Assembly (NCBI RefSeq): GCF_014396785.1
Contig: NZ_CP060718.1
Coordinates: forward strand, 323,501 to 387,500
Reading direction: 5' to 3'
Length of the DNA stretch: 64,000 bases
From: Sphingomonas lutea
GTDB taxonomy: Bacteria > Pseudomonadota > Alphaproteobacteria > Sphingomonadales > Sphingomonadaceae
In this document: positions 1 through 10,485 of the stretch, piece after piece
Numbering within the stretch: the first letter of the stretch is position 1
Layout: every line of letters begins with the position of its first letter
Position numbers and translations under genes: made by a program
The notes under the pieces: model-generated
What the model saw: only the letters and a program-made list of their open reading frames with translations
What the model was told of the DNA's origin: nothing
The model's database searches: none

Positions 1-9
1 AGCGCGCGG

Positions 10-1578
<1,569 letters not shown>

Positions 1579-1588
1579 GGCTGGGCCA

Positions 1589-1975
1589 ATGACGCCTATT
1601 GCAGACGTTTCGAAGCGTGGGCATCGTTCGGCAATGGGCGAGTATGCCGAAGTAGATGGCGTAATCGACGCCTGGGTGAAGACGACTGGCTCCACGCTGT
1701 TCACGGAATGGGCAGACGCTCCAGCGAGGTTCTTCCACGTGCCGGGCGACCCACCGTTCGAATGCTTTCAAGTTAGTGTGCATCCGCCGGAGGATGGTCG
1801 GGTAGCGGTGACGGCACGGGCTATCGACACAAACGACGATACTGAAGAAGAGATGGAGCAAACATGGGAAGGGCCGGTTGCCGATCTGGATCACATGCTC
1901 AGGATTGCCTTAGCAACCATTGAAGCGTGGAAGGGCCGTGAGCGAAAACGAGCCGATCCGCCGTCACCTTGGTAA
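1589..1975 (+). CDS. Hypothetical protein of 128 residues
   Basis: I do not recognise this small, acidic, soluble-looking protein; it has no signal peptide or membrane segment. The chosen ATG lies ten bases after the malate synthase stop, with a GAGG at 1577-1580 as a possible ribosome site. Its codons use A and T in third positions far more often than the neighbouring genes do, which suggests a different origin or weak selection. The middle contains HVPGDPPFECFQVSVHPPEDG and an acidic DDTEEEMEQTWEG stretch. It ends just before the convergent L20 terminator. Confidence 0.6.
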   Translation: MTPIADVSKRGHRSAMGEYAEVDGVIDAWVKTTGSTLFTEWADAPARFFHVPGDPPFECFQVSVHPPEDGRVAVTARAIDTNDDTEEEMEQTWEGPVADLDHMLRIALATIEAWKGRERKRADPPSPW

Positions 1976-1984
1976 CACGCTAAG

Positions 1985-2013
1985 AAAAAGGGCGCCGGAT
2001 CGCTCCGGCGCCC
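1985..2013 (-). terminator. Rho-independent terminator of rpmI-rplT
   Basis: A perfect 10-bp stem (GGGCGCCGGA paired with TCCGGCGCCC, loop TCGC) lies at 1990-2013. On the minus strand it is followed by five U residues encoded at 1985-1989. It sits 27 bases after the L20 stop, in the right orientation to end that transcript. Confidence 0.9.
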
Positions 2014-2039
2014 TCTCTGATTTCGCCAGCCGCTAAAGC

Positions 2040-2420
2040 TTAAGCCGCCTTCTGCGCGTCCTTGCCGTCGAGCGCCTTCTTCGCTTGCGCAATGATGCCG
2101 CTGAACGCTTCGCCTTCGTGCATCGCGATGTCGGCCAGAACCTTCCGGTCGAGGTCGATGTTCGCGAGCTTGAGGGCGTGGATGAATTGGCCGTAGGTCA
2201 GCCCTTCGGCGCGCACCGCGGCGTTGATGCGCTGGATCCACAGAGCGCGGAAGCTGCGCTTCTTCACCTTACGGTCGCGGTAGGCATATTGCCCGGCCTT
2301 TTCGACGGCCTGGCGGGCGATGCGGATCGTGTTCTTGCGACGGCCATAATAGCCCTTCGCCTGATCGAGGATCCGCTTGTGTTTGGAGCGGGTGGTTACA
2401 CCGCGTTTGATGCGTGGCAT
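2040..2420 (-). CDS. rplT: 50S ribosomal protein L20
   Basis: Binds 23S rRNA early in assembly of the large ribosomal subunit. The N-terminus [18 protein letters not shown] and the block [16 protein letters not shown] are diagnostic of L20. At 126 residues it is slightly longer than the usual 117-120, the extra being an alanine/lysine-rich tail ([14 protein letters not shown]). It follows rpmI by 13 bases, the conserved L35-L20 order, and is closed by a strong terminator. infC, the usual upstream partner, is not adjacent here, because a VOC-family gene is divergent on the other side. Confidence 0.98.
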   Translation of the reverse strand: MPRIKRGVTTRSKHKRILDQAKGYYGRRKNTIRIARQAVEKAGQYAYRDRKVKKRSFRALWIQRINAAVRAEGLTYGQFIHALKLANIDLDRKVLADIAMHEGEAFSGIIAQAKKALDGKDAQKAA

Positions 2421-2433
2421 GTCGCTCTACTCC

Positions 2434-2637
2434 TTACTTGAGGCCGTAGGGCGCCCAGGCCTTCACGCGCGCCGTATCGGCGTCTGCGAGAACGTCTGTG
2501 CCGCGGTTCTGGCGGATGTACTTGGCGTTGTGGCTGATCAGGCGGTGGCGCTTTCCAGCGACCCCATGCTTGATCTTGCCGGTCGCCGTGAGCTTGAAGC
2601 GTTTCTTGACGCCGCTCTTGGTCTTCAGCTTGGGCAT
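2434..2637 (-). CDS. rpmI: 50S ribosomal protein L35
   Basis: Small basic protein of the large ribosomal subunit. The 67-residue product begins MPKLKTKSGVKKRFKLTATG and contains the HRLISHNAKYIRQNRG block typical of L35. The ATG at 2635-2637 (read on the minus strand) has a clear AAGGAG ribosome-binding site within 2638-2650. This start was chosen because a longer in-frame reading runs into the divergent gene. First gene of the L35-L20 operon; its promoter must lie in the roughly 145-base divergent region shared with the VOC-family gene. Confidence 0.97.
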   Translation of the reverse strand: MPKLKTKSGVKKRFKLTATGKIKHGVAGKRHRLISHNAKYIRQNRGTDVLADADTARVKAWAPYGLK

Positions 2638-2781
2638 TTTCTCTCCTTTTGCTCGCATCAGGCGAGCGAGTGTTCGAACCGCCACGGCAGCCCTTTCGGC
2701 CGGGCCGTTCTTCATTGTTCCAATAGATTGGAAGCGCGCGCCTATAAGCAGGGGCGTCCGAATAGGCAAGGAGCGAGTCGC

Positions 2782-3192
2782 ATGGCAGAACAGGATCAGG
2801 TCACCGGCGGAGTCACCGCCCATCTCACCATCCGCGACGGCAAGGCGGCCGAGGCGGTCGAATTCTACAAGCGCGCCTTCGGTGCCGAAGAAGCAATGCC
2901 CGCGCACCTGGCGGAAGATGGCCGCCGCATCATGCATTCGCACCTGAAGATCAACGGCGGACATCTGATGCTCAACGACGACTTCCCCGAATATGGCGGC
3001 GCGGCCAGCCCGCCGGGGAGCCTGACGCTGCACCTGCAGGTGGCCGATGCCGACGCCGCCTGGCAGCGCGCGATTGATGCGGGTGCGACCGAGACAATGC
3101 CGCTCGCCGACCAATTCTGGGGCGACCGTTACGGCCAGGTCGAAGATCCGTTCGGCTTCCGCTGGTCGATCGGCGCACCGTCGCAGCGCTAG
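2782..3192 (+). CDS. VOC family (PhnB/glyoxalase-like) protein
   Basis: Predicted member of the vicinal oxygen chelate fold, close to the PhnB/YdcE-like group; the reaction is unknown. The 136 residues form two beta-alpha-beta-beta-beta halves: TAHLTIRDGKAAEAVEFYKRAFGAE near residue 12 and a C-terminal FWGDRYGQVEDPFGFRWSI segment typical of the group. The ATG at 2782 has an AAGGAG nine bases ahead (2768-2773), which decides this start over longer readings. It is transcribed divergently from rpmI and converges with the following reductase gene. Confidence 0.85.
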   Translation: MAEQDQVTGGVTAHLTIRDGKAAEAVEFYKRAFGAEEAMPAHLAEDGRRIMHSHLKINGGHLMLNDDFPEYGGAASPPGSLTLHLQVADADAAWQRAIDAGATETMPLADQFWGDRYGQVEDPFGFRWSIGAPSQR

Positions 3193-3199
3193 ACAAGCA

Positions 3200-3850
3200 T
3201 CACCAGGGAACGCGCGAACCGTCGTAGCTGAAGAACCCGCCGCTGTCCTCGGCGCTTAGACCGTCGATCACGCGGCGCATCCCGGCAACGCTGTCTTGTG
3301 GCGTCAGCGGCGCGGATGCGCCGCCCATCCGCGTCTGCACCCAGCCGGGGTGGAGCACGGCGCAAGTGGCGCCGCTGTCGATTGCCAGGCTGCGCCACGC
3401 CATGTTGAGCGCCGCCTTGGAGGATCGGTAAGCAATGAACCCGCCCGAGCTGTTGTCCTCGATCGAGCCCATGCGGGTCGAAATGGCGATCAGGTTGCCG
3501 CCGCTTGCGCGGATCGCTGGCAGCACCGACTGCGCCAGCACGAAGGGCGCAATGGTGTTGACCGTGAACGTGTCCGACCAGCCCTCGGCATCGTCGGCGC
3601 TGGTCACGGACTTGGGACCGTAGGTGCCGGCATTGGCGATGAGCAGGTCGAGCTCGTCGATCTCCGCGCCGAAGTCGGCGACGGCGTCGAGATCGAGCAT
3701 GTCGACTTCCTCGACCCGGACGCACAGGCCTTCAAGCTCGTCGGTCGGCTCGCGGGCAGTGGCGGTGACGTTCCAGCCATCGCGGCAATATTGGCGCGCG
3801 AATTCAAGGCCGAGGCCGCGGTTCGCGCCGGTGATGAGGACATGGGGCAT
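3200..3850 (-). CDS. Short-chain dehydrogenase/reductase
   Basis: NAD(P)-dependent oxidoreductase of the classical short-chain family; the substrate is unknown. The cofactor motif TGANRGLG lies at residues 7-14, the ANAG motif is near 73, and the catalytic Tyr and Lys are in YRSSK near 140. The 216 residues make it shorter than the usual 250, as in the C-factor-like subgroup. It stands alone on the minus strand between the VOC gene, with which it is convergent, and prs, which lies 33 bases upstream in the same direction. Confidence 0.85.
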   Translation of the reverse strand: MPHVLITGANRGLGLEFARQYCRDGWNVTATAREPTDELEGLCVRVEEVDMLDLDAVADFGAEIDELDLLIANAGTYGPKSVTSADDAEGWSDTFTVNTIAPFVLAQSVLPAIRASGGNLIAISTRMGSIEDNSSGGFIAYRSSKAALNMAWRSLAIDSGATCAVLHPGWVQTRMGGASAPLTPQDSVAGMRRVIDGLSAEDSGGFFSYDGSRVPW

Positions 3851-3882
3851 GGACCATCAACGCTGGCGCGCCGCGATGTTCC

Positions 3883-4818
3883 CTAGTCGAACAGGCTGGA
3901 CACGCTCGATTCGTCGGCAATCCTGCGGATCGCCTCGGCGAGCAGGGGTGCAATGGTCAGGCGGCGGATCTTGCTGTCCTTGGGGTCGGGCTCCCCGCTG
4001 CTAATCGAATCGGTGACGACCAGCTCGCTCAGCTCCGACTTGGCGACGCGGGTTGCGGCCCCGCCCGACAGCACGCCGTGGGTGCAATATGCGAAGACTT
4101 CGACCGCGCCCTGCTGCTTGAGCGCTGCGGCGGCGTTGCACAGGGTGCCGGCCGAATCGACGATGTCGTCGATGAGGATGCAGGTGCGGCCCTCGACGTC
4201 GCCGATGATGTTCATCACTTCCGATTCGCCGGCCTTTTCGCGGCGCTTGTCGACAATCGCCAGCGGGGCATTGCTGAGCCGCTTTGCAAGTCCGCGGGCA
4301 CGCACCACGCCGCCGACGTCGGGCGACACGACCATCAGATTGCGGTTGGCGAGGCGCGCCTGAATATCCGCCGCAATCACCGGCGAGGCGAAGAGGTTGT
4401 CGGTCGGGATGTCGAAGAAGCCCTGGATCTGGCCCGCGTGCAGGTCGATCGACAGGACCCGGCTGGCGCCCGCAGTGGTGATGAGGTTAGCGACCAGCTT
4501 GGCCGAGATCGGCGTGCGCGGGCCGGGCTTCCGGTCCTGCCGGGCATAGCCGAAATAGGGAAGCACTGCGGTGATCCGCTTGGCCGACGCGCGGCGCAGC
4601 GCGTCGATGCAGATCAGCAGCTCCATCAGATTGTCGTTGGCCGGATAGCTGGTCGACTGGATCACGAACACGTCCTCACCACGGACGTTCTCGTTGATCT
4701 CGACGAACACTTCCTCGTCGGCGAAGCGGCGCACGCTGGCGTCAGTCAGCGGCACTTCGAGATAATTGGAGATCGATTGGGCCAGCGGCGTGTTGCTGTT
4801 CCCCGCAAGCAATTTCAT
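3883..4818 (-). CDS. prs: Ribose-phosphate pyrophosphokinase (PRPP synthetase)
   Basis: Makes phosphoribosyl pyrophosphate from ribose 5-phosphate and ATP, feeding purine, pyrimidine, histidine, tryptophan and NAD synthesis. The 311 residues match class I enzymes. Visible are the N-terminal [14 protein letters not shown], the ATP-site block [20 protein letters not shown], the YARQDRK flexible-loop motif near residue 100, and the PRPP-binding [12 protein letters not shown] near 215. It lies back to back with NAD synthetase, whose pathway consumes PRPP. Confidence 0.97.
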   Translation of the reverse strand: MKLLAGNSNTPLAQSISNYLEVPLTDASVRRFADEEVFVEINENVRGEDVFVIQSTSYPANDNLMELLICIDALRRASAKRITAVLPYFGYARQDRKPGPRTPISAKLVANLITTAGASRVLSIDLHAGQIQGFFDIPTDNLFASPVIAADIQARLANRNLMVVSPDVGGVVRARGLAKRLSNAPLAIVDKRREKAGESEVMNIIGDVEGRTCILIDDIVDSAGTLCNAAAALKQQGAVEVFAYCTHGVLSGGAATRVAKSELSELVVTDSISSGEPDPKDSKIRRLTIAPLLAEAIRRIADESSVSSLFD

Positions 4819-4914
4819 GTCGGCAATTCCCCAGCGGCTGGCCGGGGCTTTAGCGGTCGGATGCGGACGGCGTAAAGGTTGCCCGTCGACGGCTGCGCAC
4901 TAAAGCTGGAAACG

Positions 4915-6573
4915 ATGACCGACCGGCTCAAAATCGCGCTCGCGCAGATGAACCAGCGTGTCGGCGACCTCGCCGGCAATGCCGCGGCCATGCTGGAGAT
5001 GCGGCGGCGCGCGGCGGGGGCGGATTTGCTGCTGTGCCCGGAATTGCAGCTGGTCGGCTATCCGCCCGAAGACCTGGTGCTGAAGCCCGAATTCGTCCGG
5101 CGCGTGCACGAAGCGACCGACGCACTGGTCGCGGCGACGGCCGAGCCGGGGCCGGCGCTGCTGATCGGCACCATCCTTCAGGAAGGCGGGTTGACCTACA
5201 ATGCGATGCTGCTCGCCGACGGCGGGCAAGTCGTCGGCCGCACCTTCAAGCGCGAGCTGCCCAATTACGGAACGTTCGACGAAAAGCGCGTGTTCGCGCC
5301 CGGCCCACTGCCCGACCCGATCTTATGGCGCGGGGTCAAGCTCGGCGTGCCAATCTGCGAAGACATGTGGCTTGAACCTGTCTGCGCGCATCTTGCGCAG
5401 CGCGGCGCGGAGCTGTTCCTGGTGCCGCACGGCAGCCCGTACGAACTCGACAAGATCGACATCCGCGAGCGGCTGGCGCGGGCGCGGACGACCAGTACGG
5501 GCTTGCCGCTCGTCTTCCTCAACCGCGTCGGCGGGCAGGACGAGCTGGTGTTCGACGGCTCGTCCTTCGTTATGCACCCCGATGGCTCGACCGTGGTGCA
5601 GATGCCCGATTGGGACGAGGACCTGCTGGTCACGGATTGGGTGCGCGGGCCCGGCGGCTGGCGATGCGAGACGCAGGTTCGGCACGATCTCGATGCGTAT
5701 CCGGCCGACATTTACAGGGCGATGATGGTTGGCCTGTCCGACTATGTGAACCGGAACGGCTTCCCGGGGGTGATTCTGGGGCTGTCCGGGGGGATCGACA
5801 GCGCGCTTTCGGCCGCCGTCGCGGTCGACGCGCTCGGGCCCGACCGGGTGTGGGGCGTCATGCTCCCGTCCAAATATACCAGCGAAGACAGCCTGGAGGA
5901 CGCGCGCGAGAATGCGCGGCTGCTCGGCTGCCGTCATGACGTCGTGTCCATCGCGCCTGGGGTCGACGCGCTCGATAGAATGCTGCCCGATATGAGCGGC
6001 CTCGCAGCGGAGAATGTCCAGGCGCGGCTGCGCATGGTGGCGTTGATGGCGCTGAGCAATTCGGGCGGGCAGATGCTGCTGACCACTGGCAACAAGAGCG
6101 AGATGAGCGTCGGATACGCCACCCTCTACGGCGACATGGCGGGTGGTTATTCGGTGCTCAAGGACGCCTACAAGACGACGGTGTTTGCGTTGTCCAAATG
6201 GCGCAACGAGAACAAGCCAGAGGCCGCGCTCGGCCCTGACGGCCCGGTGATGCCGACGCGCGTCATCACCAAGCCGCCCAGCGCGGAACTCCGCGCCAAC
6301 CAAAAGGACGAGGACAGCCTGCCGCCCTATGCGCTGCTCGACCGAATTCTCGAGGCTTTGGTCGAGAAGGAGCAGTCGGTGAAGGAAGCCGCCGCTGCGA
6401 CCGGCGCGGATGTTGCGCTTGTCGCGGAGATCGAGCGCAAGCTTCTCCGTGCTGAATATAAGCGCCGCCAGGCCCCGCCGGGCGTGAAGATCGGCAGCCG
6501 CAACTTCGGCCGCGACCGCCGCTACCCGATCAGCAACTTCTTCCACACGGCCGCGACCGAGGCGCCCGAATGA
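4915..6573 (+). CDS. nadE: Glutamine-dependent NAD+ synthetase
   Basis: Amidates deamido-NAD+ to NAD+ using ammonia released from glutamine. There are two domains. An N-terminal nitrilase-type glutaminase (about residues 4-265) shows the Glu of LLLCPELQLVGYPP, the Lys region FKRELPNYGTFDEKRVF and the Cys of GVPICEDMW. The synthetase domain (about 275-552) carries the P-loop LSGGIDSALS. I chose the ATG at 4915 because MTDRLKIALAQMNQ is the usual family start; in-frame codons upstream give no recognisable sequence. The stop overlaps the start of the next lipoprotein gene, so the two are probably cotranscribed. Confidence 0.95.
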   Translation: MTDRLKIALAQMNQRVGDLAGNAAAMLEMRRRAAGADLLLCPELQLVGYPPEDLVLKPEFVRRVHEATDALVAATAEPGPALLIGTILQEGGLTYNAMLLADGGQVVGRTFKRELPNYGTFDEKRVFAPGPLPDPILWRGVKLGVPICEDMWLEPVCAHLAQRGAELFLVPHGSPYELDKIDIRERLARARTTSTGLPLVFLNRVGGQDELVFDGSSFVMHPDGSTVVQMPDWDEDLLVTDWVRGPGGWRCETQVRHDLDAYPADIYRAMMVGLSDYVNRNGFPGVILGLSGGIDSALSAAVAVDALGPDRVWGVMLPSKYTSEDSLEDARENARLLGCRHDVVSIAPGVDALDRMLPDMSGLAAENVQARLRMVALMALSNSGGQMLLTTGNKSEMSVGYATLYGDMAGGYSVLKDAYKTTVFALSKWRNENKPEAALGPDGPVMPTRVITKPPSAELRANQKDEDSLPPYALLDRILEALVEKEQSVKEAAAATGADVALVAEIERKLLRAEYKRRQAPPGVKIGSRNFGRDRRYPISNFFHTAATEAPE

Positions 6574-7043
6574 AGGCGTGGCATCTGGCCCTGGGGCTTC
6601 TGACCGGCGCGTGTCAGCCGCAGGACACGGCGGACAAGCGCCTCTTACAACCGCCCAACCCTTCGCCGGCTCAGTCAGCGCCGGCGCTCGTCGCATCGCT
6701 GGCGGGTGAATGGCGTGTCGCGGGGGTCGATGGCAGGGCTTTCGACGAGCCGGCGGGGATCGCGCTCAGCGCTGACGCCGAAGAGATTTGGTGGACGCCG
6801 CGCTGCGCCGGGATGGTCCGGACCTATCGCATTCAGGGAAACGTCTTTTCTACCGGACCGCACAAGGGTTTCGTGCCACGTAAACCGGGGGAGCCGACCC
6901 CGCCGGTTTGCGCGATCGGCTTGCCCGCCCGCTTCCACGAAGTTGTCCGCGCCATCGACGCTGCAACTATGATTCGCCGTACCGCCAATAACGGGATCGA
7001 GCTGTCGGGCGGCGGCCGTTCCCTGCTGCTTTTCTCGCAATAA
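6570..7043 (+). CDS. Putative small lipoprotein
   Basis: The N-terminus MKAWHLALGLLTGAC is a short signal peptide ending in a lipobox with Cys15, so export and lipidation are predicted. After a proline-rich linker comes a domain beginning LAGEWRVAGVDGRAF. It resembles the opening of META/HslJ-type or lipocalin-like domains, but I cannot assign a family. The gene overlaps the nadE stop by four bases (ATGA), which implies translational coupling. It has 157 residues. Function unknown. Confidence 0.7.
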   Translation: MKAWHLALGLLTGACQPQDTADKRLLQPPNPSPAQSAPALVASLAGEWRVAGVDGRAFDEPAGIALSADAEEIWWTPRCAGMVRTYRIQGNVFSTGPHKGFVPRKPGEPTPPVCAIGLPARFHEVVRAIDAATMIRRTANNGIELSGGGRSLLLFSQ

Positions 7044-7071
7044 GCGCCATCCCCCGCTATCCGACGCGGCC

Positions 7072-8391
7072 ATGACCGTCGTCACCCGCTTTGCCCCTTC
7101 GCCCACCGGCCGGCTCCACGTCGGCAATATCCGTACCGCGCTGCACAATTTCCTGTTCGCGCGGGCGAATGGCGGGCGGTTTTTGCTGCGCATCGACGAT
7201 ACCGACCGTGAGCGTTCGACGGCGGAGTTCGACCAGGCGATCCGCGACGACCTCGACTGGCTCGGGCTGACGCCCGACCAGGTCGTTCGGCAGTCGGAGC
7301 GCTTCGACCTGTACGAGCGCGAGTTTGCGCGGCTCAAGGCGGATGGCCGCGTCTATGCGTGCTACGAAACGGCCGAGGAGCTCGATCTGCGGCGCAAGGT
7401 GCTGCTCGGGCGCGGGCTGCCGCCGGTCTATGAGCGCCAGCGTCCCGAGGCACCGGTACCCGAGGGGCGCGCGCCCCACTGGCGCTTCAAGCTCGACCAC
7501 GACCAGCCGATTGCCTGGCGCGACCTCGTTCGGGGCGACCAGAGATTCGATCCCAAGTTGCTCAGCGATCCCGTCGTCCGGCGCGAGGACGGCAGCTGGC
7601 TCTATCTACTTCCGAGCGTGATCGACGATGTCGACCTTGGCATCACGCATATCGTGCGCGGCGAGGACCATGTGTCGAACAGCGCAACCCAGATTCAAAT
7701 GTTCGAGGCGCTCGGCGCCGCGCCGCCGCATTTCGCGCATGAGGCGCTGCTTGTGGCTGCCGAGGGCAAATTGTCCAAGCGGCTGGGCTCTTATGGAACG
7801 ATGCACCTGCGCGACGAAGGGGTCGAGCCGATGGCGTTGTTGTCGCTCCTAGCGCGGATCGGAACGTCGCAGCCGGTCGAAGCGAAGGCCGACCTCGAAG
7901 AGCTCGCAGCGGGGTTCGACTTCGCCCATTTCGGCCGCGCGCCGGCGCATTTCGACCCGCATGAGGTCGAGCTGCTCAATGCCAAGCTGCTCCACCAGCT
8001 GCCGTACGAACGCGTGCAGTCCGACCTTCCGCCCGAAATTACGCCGGAGGATTGGGCGATCGTGCGCCTCAACCTCGGCCGGGCGCGCGACGCTCGCGAC
8101 TGGATTGCGGTCCTGCACGGCGACATCGATCCGCCCGAACTGAACCACGACGAGCGAATGTTGGTGCGCGAAGCGGCGGCGATTGCGGCGGGGCTCGATT
8201 GGGCGAGCGCGCCGTGGAAGTCGCTGACCGACGCGGTGAAGGCGGCGACCGGAAAGAAGGGCCGCGAGCTGTTCCATCCGCTTCGCCTTGCTTTGACCGG
8301 GCGCGACAGCGGGCCAGAGATGGCGCCGCTGATCGAGCGGATCGGTCAGGCGCGCGCCGTTCGCCGCCTCGAAGCTGCCGCGCGCCGATGA
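7072..8391 (+). CDS. gltX: Glutamyl-tRNA synthetase
   Basis: Charges tRNA-Glu, and in organisms without glutaminyl-tRNA synthetase also tRNA-Gln for later transamidation. The class I signatures are FAPSPTGRLHVGNIRTAL at residues 5-22 (HIGH equivalent) and KLSKR near 233 (KMSKS equivalent). With 439 residues it is shorter than the roughly 470-residue form. Many alphaproteobacteria carry two gltX genes, and this one resembles the shorter copy. A discriminating copy elsewhere is possible. It follows the lipoprotein gene by 28 bases. Confidence 0.93.
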   Translation: MTVVTRFAPSPTGRLHVGNIRTALHNFLFARANGGRFLLRIDDTDRERSTAEFDQAIRDDLDWLGLTPDQVVRQSERFDLYEREFARLKADGRVYACYETAEELDLRRKVLLGRGLPPVYERQRPEAPVPEGRAPHWRFKLDHDQPIAWRDLVRGDQRFDPKLLSDPVVRREDGSWLYLLPSVIDDVDLGITHIVRGEDHVSNSATQIQMFEALGAAPPHFAHEALLVAAEGKLSKRLGSYGTMHLRDEGVEPMALLSLLARIGTSQPVEAKADLEELAAGFDFAHFGRAPAHFDPHEVELLNAKLLHQLPYERVQSDLPPEITPEDWAIVRLNLGRARDARDWIAVLHGDIDPPELNHDERMLVREAAAIAAGLDWASAPWKSLTDAVKAATGKKGRELFHPLRLALTGRDSGPEMAPLIERIGQARAVRRLEAAARR

Positions 8392-8422
8392 TTCACTTTC
8401 CGTAAATCATGCTTGCCAAGGC

Positions 8423-8446
8423 GATGTAATGTTGTAACATCATATC
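8423..8446. promoter_or_regulatory. Candidate Zur-type operator upstream of the tonB-like gene
   Basis: An AT-rich imperfect inverted repeat has the core ATGTTGTAACAT (arms ATGTT and AACAT around a GT centre) at 8429-8440. Nine of twelve positions match between the 12-base half sites. The core resembles the ATGTTATAACAT-type operators of the zinc repressor Zur. It lies 25-48 bases before the start of a TonB-like gene. This is an inference from sequence resemblance only. Confidence 0.45.
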
Positions 8447-8470
8447 ATCTGTTGCGTGATGGAGGGTCGA

Positions 8471-9142
8471 ATGCTTGCTTATGCCGCCCACCGCCGATCG
8501 CTGGCCCAGCGCGGATCCGCGCCGAACGCCATGTTGGTTATCATTGCCGTCCATGTCGCGGGCATTGCCGCGTTGATGAGCGCGAAGATGGACATTCCGA
8601 TCATTCCCGATTTCAAGCCGACGATCGTCGACCTGATCCCGGCGGAGACGCCGCCGCCCCGCAACGATCCGCCGCCGCCCGATCCCGCGCCGCAGAATTC
8701 GACGCTCGACCGGCCCGTGCCGCTGGTCCCGACGCCGCCGGTCGACCTGCCGGCGACCGACCCGACGCCGATGCCGCTGCCTGACCTCAGCGAGATCATC
8801 CGCCCCGCCCCGCAACCGCAGCCACCGCGCGCCGACCCGGTGCCGCCCGCGCCGCCGGTTCGAGTCGGCCCGCGCCTTCTCACTGCCGCCGATCGGTTGA
8901 AGCCGCCCTACCCGGCGTCGAAGCTGGCCAGCGGGGAGGAGGCTTTGCTCCGCCTGCGTCTGTCGATCGACGCGTCGGGCCGGGTCACCGCGGTCGACCC
9001 GGTCGGCCCCGCCGACGGCGCCTTCCTTGCGGCCGCGCGGCGCCACCTCATCGCGCACTGGCGCTACCGTCCCGCAACCGAAGGCGGGCGGGCGCTGGCA
9101 ACGACGATGGTCATCACCCTGCGCTTCCAGCTCGAAGGCTGA
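8471..9142 (+). CDS. TonB-like energy transducer
   Basis: Predicted to couple the inner-membrane proton gradient to outer-membrane TonB-dependent receptors. It has an N-terminal transmembrane helix at about residues 17-36 (AMLVIIAVHVAGIAALM). A long proline-rich periplasmic spacer follows (about 50-130), then a C-terminal TonB domain starting KPPYPASKLASGEEA and ending MVITLRFQLEG. The ATG at 8471 follows a GGAGGG at 8461-8466; GTG and ATG codons just upstream are possible but less well placed. No exbB or exbD gene is adjacent. The upstream Zur-like box suggests induction under zinc limitation. Confidence 0.85.
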   Translation: MLAYAAHRRSLAQRGSAPNAMLVIIAVHVAGIAALMSAKMDIPIIPDFKPTIVDLIPAETPPPRNDPPPPDPAPQNSTLDRPVPLVPTPPVDLPATDPTPMPLPDLSEIIRPAPQPQPPRADPVPPAPPVRVGPRLLTAADRLKPPYPASKLASGEEALLRLRLSIDASGRVTAVDPVGPADGAFLAAARRHLIAHWRYRPATEGGRALATTMVITLRFQLEG

Positions 9143-9184
9143 TTGCGATCGGCCTTTGACGCGCAGCGGTAGCACCCTATCTTT

Positions 9185-9511
9185 ATGGGCATGTCCTGGT
9201 TCCCGCGTCCCGTCGGCCCGCGCGCCGCCTTCGCCGACTTGCGCGCGTTCATGCGCCAGCGCAGCCGCGAGCAGGTGATCGGCTTCGCACTCGCAATCCT
9301 GGCGACGACGATCATCATCATTGAATTCATCGTCGACGCGCAGATCAATACCGCCCCGCCGCCGACAATCACCTATGTCGAACAGTGGGACGCCAACCGC
9401 AGCGATGCGGAAATCATCGCGCAGCAGAAGAAGGACCAGGCCGAGGTCGAGGCCTTCCGCAAAGAACGGCAAGAGCAATTTCAGCGGCTCGAGAACAAGC
9501 TCGGGATGTAG
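9185..9511 (+). CDS. Small single-pass membrane protein
   Basis: An unrecognised 108-residue protein with one transmembrane helix at about residues 30-50 (GFALAILATTIIIIEFIV). A charged cytoplasmic N-terminus precedes it, and a Glu/Gln/Arg-rich, probably coiled-coil C-terminus follows (AEVEAFRKERQEQFQRLENK). An internal ATG six bases later is an equally possible start. It lies between the tonB-like gene and ribD. No function can be proposed from the sequence. Confidence 0.7.
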   Translation: MGMSWFPRPVGPRAAFADLRAFMRQRSREQVIGFALAILATTIIIIEFIVDAQINTAPPPTITYVEQWDANRSDAEIIAQQKKDQAEVEAFRKERQEQFQRLENKLGM

Positions 9512-9528
9512 CAGCCGACCGCCGCTTC

Positions 9529-10479
9529 ATGGCGCAAGCGGTGCTTCTCGGCGAAGATGCGCGCGGCCGAAGCGCGCCCAACCCAAATGTCGGTTGCCTG
9601 ATCGTCCGCGATGGCGAGATCGTCGGCCGCGGTGCCACTGCCGCGGGCGGGCGGCCCCACGCGGAAGCCGTGGCGCTCTCGTCGGCAGGCAAGACAGCGG
9701 CCGGCGCAACGGCTTACGTCACGCTGGAGCCGTGCGCGCATGACAGCGAGCGTGGGCCAGCCTGCGCCGATCTGCTGGCCGAAGCGGGGCTCGCGCGCGT
9801 CGTCGTTGCGATGCGCGATCCCGATCCGCGCACCGACGGCAAAGGTCTTGCCCGCCTGCGCGACGCCGGAGTCGAGGTGCGGGTGGGCATTGCCCGGTCG
9901 GCGGCGCGCGCGTCGCTGTCGGGCTGGCTGACCCGGCTCGCGCTCGGGCGGCCGCGGATCACGCTCAAGCTCGCGCTATCGATCGACGGCAAGATCGCCT
10001 TGCCTTCGGGCGAGAGCAAGTGGATCACCGGCGAGGACGCCCGCCATCACGTCCACCGCGAGCGCGCGCACAGCGACATGATCCTCGTCGGGCGCGGCAC
10101 CTATCTCGCCGACCGGCCGCGGCTCGACGTGCGCTTGCCGGGGCTCGAGGAGCGCTCGCCACGGCGCGCGTTGCTGACTCGCGGGGAAGCCGTCGCTGGC
10201 TGGGAAACCCTGCAATCTCCGCAGGATGTGTATCGCCTTCATGACGTCAACGACCTGCTGGTCGAAGGCGGATCGTCGACTGCCACGGCTTTCCTCAGCG
10301 CGGATCTGGTCGACCGCATCCTGATCTACCGCGCGCCGATCATCGTCGGCGAAGGCAAGTCGTCCTTCGGCTATGTCGGGCTCGACGCGATTGCCGATGC
10401 GCACGAACGCTGGCGCCTGACGGGCGAGCGCCGGCTGGGGGTCGACCGCCTCGAAGTCTACGAGCGCGTGCGTGGGTGA
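9529..10479 (+). CDS. ribD: Bifunctional riboflavin deaminase/reductase RibD
   Basis: Carries out deamination and reduction of the pyrimidine intermediate in riboflavin synthesis. The N-terminal deaminase has the zinc motifs HAEAVAL (His and Glu) and TLEPCAHDSERGPACADLL (two Cys). The C-terminal reductase begins near residue 145 (ITLKLALSIDGKIA) and includes LLVEGGSSTATAFL. At 316 residues it is shorter than the usual 360, mainly in the reductase part. The ATG at 9529 is the first usable start. The in-frame codons just upstream (ADRRF) look like family sequence but offer no start codon, so the N-terminus is slightly uncertain. Confidence 0.93.
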   Translation: MAQAVLLGEDARGRSAPNPNVGCLIVRDGEIVGRGATAAGGRPHAEAVALSSAGKTAAGATAYVTLEPCAHDSERGPACADLLAEAGLARVVVAMRDPDPRTDGKGLARLRDAGVEVRVGIARSAARASLSGWLTRLALGRPRITLKLALSIDGKIALPSGESKWITGEDARHHVHRERAHSDMILVGRGTYLADRPRLDVRLPGLEERSPRRALLTRGEAVAGWETLQSPQDVYRLHDVNDLLVEGGSSTATAFLSADLVDRILIYRAPIIVGEGKSSFGYVGLDAIADAHERWRLTGERRLGVDRLEVYERVRG

Positions 10480-10485
10480 GCGTCC

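Noticed and set aside
5323..6696. Antisense frame of about 457 codons across nadE
   Set aside because: Shadow of a highly conserved gene; no domain content.
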